Assembly (NCBI RefSeq): GCF_903915725.1
Contig: NZ_CAIWTY010000011.1
Coordinates: 1-33,872 of the forward strand
Length of the DNA: 33,872 bases
Reading direction: 5' to 3'
From: an uncultured Rhodopila sp.
Lineage (GTDB): Bacteria > Pseudomonadota > Alphaproteobacteria > Acetobacterales > Acetobacteraceae
Positions 30,963 to 33,872 of this stretch are shown in pieces. The stretch's first letter is position 1. Each line of letters starts with the position of its first letter. The notes beneath the pieces are model-generated. The model searched no databases. It saw only the letters and a list, made by a program, of their open reading frames with translations, and was not told the origin of the DNA. The translations under genes were made by a program, and so were the position numbers.

Positions 30963-31471
30963 TCGTCATTCTGGTCGTCCTGGCGGCGGTAGCCGCCGCC
31001 GTCTGGTTTCTGCTCCGGGAAAAGGCCGCGGTCCTGCCGCCCGGGCAGGTTGTCTACAGCGACACCAGCCGGTGCGCGATCAGCGAGCCGATTACCTCGC
31101 ACCGCCTCCGGCTGACCGGGAAGCCCGATTATGTCTACGCTCTTCCGGACCAGGCGGTTCCGGTGGAGTTAAAGCGGCACCGCGCCGGCAGATTTGGACC
31201 ACGCGATCGGGACGTGCTGCAGCTGCTGACCTATTGCGTGCTGGTCGAGGACGTCTGGGGCGCGACCGTGACTCACGGCCTGATCGAATACCGGGACGGG
31301 CGGGTCACGATTCCCTACGGGCCGGGGGAGCGCCGTCAGGTTCTTGATCTGGCTGAGGAGGTCCGGCGTGACCGGGTGGCGGCGGATGTCGCCCGCGATC
31401 ACCGCGACGCCTGGAAATGTGGCCGGTGCGGCTATAGCGGCGCTTGCGGGCAAGCCCTGTCGGGGCGATAG
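30959..31471 (+). CDS. Cas4-like PD-(D/E)XK nuclease, C-terminal half, membrane-anchored
   Basis: The 170-residue protein begins with a membrane helix (residues 1-19, IVILVVLAAVAAAVWFLL) and continues with the nuclease core: PPGQVVYSD, TGKPDYVYA with Asp57, VPVELKRH with Glu70 and Lys72, and QLLTYCVL with the QxxxY motif (88-92). The C-terminal WKCGRCGYSGACGQAL has three cysteines (154, 157, 163) that would complete the iron-sulfur site with Cys18 of the N-half. All catalytic residues are present. Such nucleases trim DNA ends. The two helices would form a membrane hairpin with the split in the outside loop, keeping both soluble parts in the cytoplasm. Confidence 0.85.
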   Translation: MIVILVVLAAVAAAVWFLLREKAAVLPPGQVVYSDTSRCAISEPITSHRLRLTGKPDYVYALPDQAVPVELKRHRAGRFGPRDRDVLQLLTYCVLVEDVWGATVTHGLIEYRDGRVTIPYGPGERRQVLDLAEEVRRDRVAADVARDHRDAWKCGRCGYSGACGQALSGR

Positions 31472-31632
31472 AGCAGCCAGCATCCGTCACCCGGAGGCAC
31501 GCGCAGAGAGGCGGAGCGGAGCGACGCGCGCGGGCCGCAGCCCGGAGGGTGCGCCATGGCGCAGGTCCACTTCCGCGGACAACCGCAAAGCCGGACTGTG
31601 CCGGTGGCTCCTTCCGAAGCAAGAAACGAGGC
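31472..31632. other. Intergenic stretch after the nuclease
   Basis: About 160 bases with no supported gene. A GCGCCATGGCGC palindrome lies at about 31551-31562. Genes converge here: the nuclease ends at 31471 and the next gene, on the minus strand, ends at 31665. Confidence 0.35.
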
Positions 31633-31656
31633 GGCGGGAGCCTCGCGGCCCCCGCC
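31633..31656 (-). terminator. Hairpin terminator after the 32258 gene
   Basis: Read on the minus strand, GGCGGGGGCC-GCGA-GGCTCCCGCC forms a 10-bp stem with one G-U pair, followed by GCCTCGTTTC. It starts 9 bases after the stop codon of the minus-strand gene. The same hairpin is kept in the inverted copy at 33152-33175. Confidence 0.6.
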
Positions 31657-31664
31657 TTGGTGCT

Positions 31665-32258
31665 TCACCCGAAGGCGCCGAGCTGGGCGTCCGCGGATTG
31701 GCGGCTGATGCCGGCGCCGGGAGCGGCGGGCGGCTCGTAGGGCTTCCAGTCGTCGCCGGTGATGTGGGCGTAGGCGTGGACGGCGCCTTCCGCGGCGGCC
31801 ATCAAGGCGAAGGCTTGCAGACCCATCTCGGCGGCGAACTGGCGGGCGCGCTCGGCCTTGCTGTCGAACCCGCTCGGCCCGTCACGGTCCTCATCGCGGT
31901 CGTCGTTCGCGCCCTTGGCGGTGAGGTCGCGGGCGGCGGTGACCTTGGTGCCGTAGAAGGTGGCGGCACCGTGGGCGGAACTGACGAAGGCGCCGACGAT
32001 GCGCTGGAGGTGGATCGCCATGGCCTTGTCGTTGAGGTCGTCGCGCAGGGTGTTGGCGCTGCGGACCAGATGTTCCTCGGTGCCCTCGCGGACGGCGGCG
32101 TAGTCCACCGGGCTGATCCCGAAGATGCGGGCCAGGTTCTCGGCGACGGCGGCGTGCGGGGCGTGCGCCTTGACCAGTTCCAGGGTGATGGCCTGGCGGA
32201 CCGGCTGAGTGCGGCGGGCGGGCTGCGCGGTGTTCGGAGTGGACGACTTGGAGGCCAT
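31665..32258 (-). CDS. Hypothetical protein with a decayed inverted copy
   Basis: The 197-residue protein starts at ATG 32258. Residues 20-100 are helical (AITLELVKAHAPHAAVAENL, then IFGISPVDYAAVREG, then MAIHLQRIVGAFVSSAHGAA), followed by a charged loop (NDDRDEDRDGPSGFDS), a second helical segment (AAEMGLQAFALMAAAEGAVH) and a proline-rich end. There is no signal peptide or membrane segment. I do not recognise the family. The gene forms the left arm of a large inverted repeat whose right arm is a broken copy. It is apparently transcribed alone, and a hairpin terminator follows. Confidence 0.75.
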   Translation of the reverse strand: MASKSSTPNTAQPARRTQPVRQAITLELVKAHAPHAAVAENLARIFGISPVDYAAVREGTEEHLVRSANTLRDDLNDKAMAIHLQRIVGAFVSSAHGAATFYGTKVTAARDLTAKGANDDRDEDRDGPSGFDSKAERARQFAAEMGLQAFALMAAAEGAVHAYAHITGDDWKPYEPPAAPGAGISRQSADAQLGAFG

Positions 32259-32575
32259 GATCTCATCTCTCGCTGCCGAGGCGTGTCGCCGGCCCTATGC
32301 CGGCGTTATCCCCCTCGGGTGCGGTTCCTTGGGGCCGGGCAAGGCAGGCGCGGAAACCCCTGAGCAGGCCAGTGGTGCGGAAGTTTGCGCTTGCGAACTT
32401 CCCGGTGGCTTGCGAACCGCAGGCGCTTCGCCGGTCATGACAGCCGGGCCACTTTGCCCGGCTGGACGGCGAAGCGGGGGTTGCAGCGCCTGACGCCCGG
32501 CCCAAACCGCACGCATCCGAGGGGGTGACGCAGGCGTACGTGCCGGTGATACCCTTGGCTGCGAGAGATGAGAGC

Positions 32576-33142
32576 GTGGCCGCGGACCAGGGCGGCACTC
32601 CCGACACACCACGCGGCTGCCCGCCGCACTCAGCCGGTCCGCCAGTCCCACCCGCCCCGCTGATCAAGGCCCGCGCCCCGCTTGCTGCTGCCGGAACCAA
32701 TCCGCATTCGGGATCAGCCCGGTGGATTTCGTCGTGTCCTCTGTTGGGCTCCGCGGGCACGGTTCGCAGTGCCGGCACACTCCGCGGCGGTTCCGACCGG
32801 CATGGCCAATGGCGATCGCCTCGCACCGTTGGCGCCTTCGTCAGTTCCGCCCCGCGGTGCTGTCATCTCGGCGCCGGCGTTGCCGCCGCCCGCGACCCCC
32901 ATCCGCGGGATGGACGTGACCGCCGAGATGAGGACCGTGACGGGCCGAGCGGGTTCGGGAGCATGGCGACGCTGCGCCGTTTCGTCCTCTATGGGGATCT
33001 GACGGCCGAGCATCATGGCCGCCGCGGCAGGGGCCGTCCTCGCTTCGCTCTCACCGCGACGTCTGGAAGCCCTGCGAGCCGTCCGTCGCTCCCGGCACCG
33101 CATTGGCCCGATCCGCGCTGCCCGGCTCGCCGCCTTCGGCTG
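32576..33142 (+). pseudogene. Decayed head-to-head copy of the 32258 gene
   Basis: The region corresponding to the start codon reads GTG (32576). Translation in pieces matches the intact gene: GISPVDF in one frame, then VGAFVSSAP and RRDEDRDGPSGFGS in another, against GISPVDY, VGAFVSSAH and DRDEDRDGPSGFDS. At least two frame changes are needed, so no full protein is made. The frame open from 32525 to 33241 covers it only because of the high GC content. Confidence 0.65.
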
Positions 33143-33151
33143 AGACACCAA

Positions 33152-33175
33152 GGCGGGGGCCGCGTGGCTCCCGCC
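33152..33175 (+). terminator. Copy of the hairpin terminator
   Basis: GGCGGGGGCC-GCGT-GGCTCCCGCC, with GCTTCGTTTC after it, is the inverted-repeat counterpart of the terminator at 31633-31656. It is retained although the gene before it is broken, and may still shield the 33374 gene from readthrough. Confidence 0.5.
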
Positions 33176-33322
33176 GCTTCGTTTCAGCCGGAGGGAGAAC
33201 GTCGGGGCGGCGTGGCTGTGCATCGGCGATGGCCTGCTTGAATCGAGGCCGCTCCAGCACCGGCGAACCGCGCATACGCGACACAATCCAGCAGAATATT
33301 CAATGAAGACAACACATTAAGT

Positions 33323-33351
33323 TTGACATACGGGCGCCGGCCGGCTAACAT
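33323..33351 (+). promoter_or_regulatory. Sigma-70-type promoter of the 33374 gene
   Basis: TTGACA (33323-33328), a 17-base spacer, then TAACAT (33346-33351): a perfect -35 and a 4-of-6 -10 box, placed 22 bases before the start codon. This is the clearest promoter in the window. The expected transcript start near 33358 leaves a leader of only about 16 bases. Confidence 0.7.
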
Positions 33352-33373
33352 CCGCGCCAAATTGAGGCTGACG

Positions 33374-33872
33374 ATGCACATCGAGATGCTGCCCGGAACG
33401 ACGAATGTGGTGCGATTCCCGGTCGAGCGTCGGGCGCGCCCGACGCTGGGGCTGCTGCGGGAGATTGCGCCTGATTTGCGTGAGGTTCTGTCGATCGCCG
33501 AGGCGTTCGGCCTGGAGACGCCGCCGCCTGATCTGCGGGATCGGGTGGATGCGGCGACCGCCGAGTACATCCTCAACCAGTTCGGCGGCGTTGGCTGGCC
33601 GCCGGCGGGTGCTCTGGCTGCGTTGCTTGATCCGGTCGTGGCCAAGGCGATTACCGCTTGCCGGGCGGCGCATGACGCAGCGGCCGAGGCGCAGCAGGCG
33701 CCGCGAAATGCCTGGCCCGCCGGGCAGGAGCGTGCCGGGGCGCTGACACTGCGAATGGTAAGCCTGTTCATCGAGGCGCTGGTTGCCGCCGAGGAGGCCG
33801 AGGGCGTGGCACGCGCGGTTGGCCTGGCGCGCCGGGGTGAGCCGTGGACGCCGCGGGACCTGCGCGCCGACG
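33374..33872 (+). CDS. Hypothetical protein (runs off right edge)
   Basis: The frame is open from ATG 33374 to the end of the window (166 codons). The product begins MHIEMLPGTTNVVRFPVERR and continues with helical segments (LGLLREIAPDLREVLSIAE, then AATAEYILNQFGG, then MVSLFIEALVAAEEAEG), ending GLARRGEPWTPRDLRAD at the edge. There is no signal peptide or membrane segment up to there. A relative's C-terminus lies at 30612-30701 directly before the Cas4-like pair, so this gene may itself be followed by a Cas4-like gene beyond the window. Family and function are unknown to me. Confidence 0.75.
   Translation, partial: MHIEMLPGTTNVVRFPVERRARPTLGLLREIAPDLREVLSIAEAFGLETPPPDLRDRVDAATAEYILNQFGGVGWPPAGALAALLDPVVAKAITACRAAHDAAAEAQQAPRNAWPAGQERAGALTLRMVSLFIEALVAAEEAEGVARAVGLARRGEPWTPRDLRAD

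Larger units (their letters stand above)
31622..33185. repeat. Large imperfect inverted repeat (two arms of about 0.7 kb)
   Basis: The arm 31622-32351 (minus-strand gene, its upstream region and its terminator) is mirrored by 32486-33185. Shared blocks include cgccgcactcagccggtccg (in the copy about 32622-32641), gggatcagcccggtgga, ggcgccttcgtcagttccgc and gaggaccgtgacgggccgag, the upstream gcgagagatgag, and the terminator hairpin. The centre, near 32418, holds a short hairpin (ggaagtttgc/gcgaacttcc, 32379-32402). The arms have diverged by substitutions and indels, so this is an old event. Confidence 0.7.

Noticed and set aside
30717..31471. Cas4-like genes as part of a CRISPR-Cas locus
   Set aside because: No cas1, cas2, effector gene or repeat-spacer array is visible in the window.
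32525..33241. Intact 238-codon plus-strand gene
   Set aside because: Its translation matches the 32258 gene only in fragments from different frames, so it is the decayed copy rather than a gene.

Overview
The window is about 34 kb of GC-rich DNA with the codon use and gene content of an alphaproteobacterial conjugative plasmid or integrated conjugative element. Several small genes look like families I associate with Acetobacteraceae or Rhodospirillales, but this is an impression from protein style, not a database match. I see no rRNA, tRNA or CRISPR array, and no unambiguous replication initiator.

Layout. (1) 1-6.1 kb is an accessory, partly decayed left flank. It holds the C-terminus of an IS4/IS1634-type transposase, a DUF6880-like gene, a ParD/ParE-type toxin-antitoxin pair, two frameshifted conserved genes, an XRE-type regulator, and a region with repeated palindromic operators before a small gene of unknown function. 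(2) 6.1-21.9 kb is one long, tightly overlapped plus-strand operon for a Trb (P-type) type IV secretion system: unknown gene, trbB, trbC, trbD, trbE, a secreted glycoside hydrolase, trbJ, a small TrbJ-tail protein, trbL, two small membrane proteins, trbF, trbG, trbH, trbI, traG (coupling protein), traF (pilin peptidase), an unknown gene, and a VirB1-like lytic transglycosylase. (3) 21.9-23.2 kb has a 47-codon ORF with a strong ribosome binding site and a winged-helix protein. (4) 23.4-27.0 kb on the minus strand carries a MOBF relaxase-helicase and a small coiled-coil partner. (5) 27.1-30.2 kb, divergent from the relaxase, is an operon with a small putative DNA-binding protein, a ParA/StbB-like ATPase, two membrane proteins and very small cysteine proteins. 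The arrangement recalls stbABC next to oriT in R388, so the 26972-27136 gap is the best candidate for oriT. (6) 30.2-33.9 kb is another accessory segment. It holds a Cas4-like PD-(D/E)XK nuclease split into two membrane-anchored, translationally coupled ORFs. Directly before it lies the remnant C-terminus of a gene whose intact relative starts at 33374. Between them is a large imperfect inverted repeat made of an unknown gene and its decayed head-to-head copy.

How it works together. The relaxase would nick and unwind the plasmid, TraG would feed the nucleoprotein to the TrbB/TrbE-powered channel (TrbF, G, H, I, L, J), TrbC would form the pilus after TraF processing, and the lytic transglycosylase would open peptidoglycan. 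The unusual cargo is the secreted GH5-type hydrolase inside the trb operon and the split Cas4-like pair. These are the two best candidates for undescribed biology.
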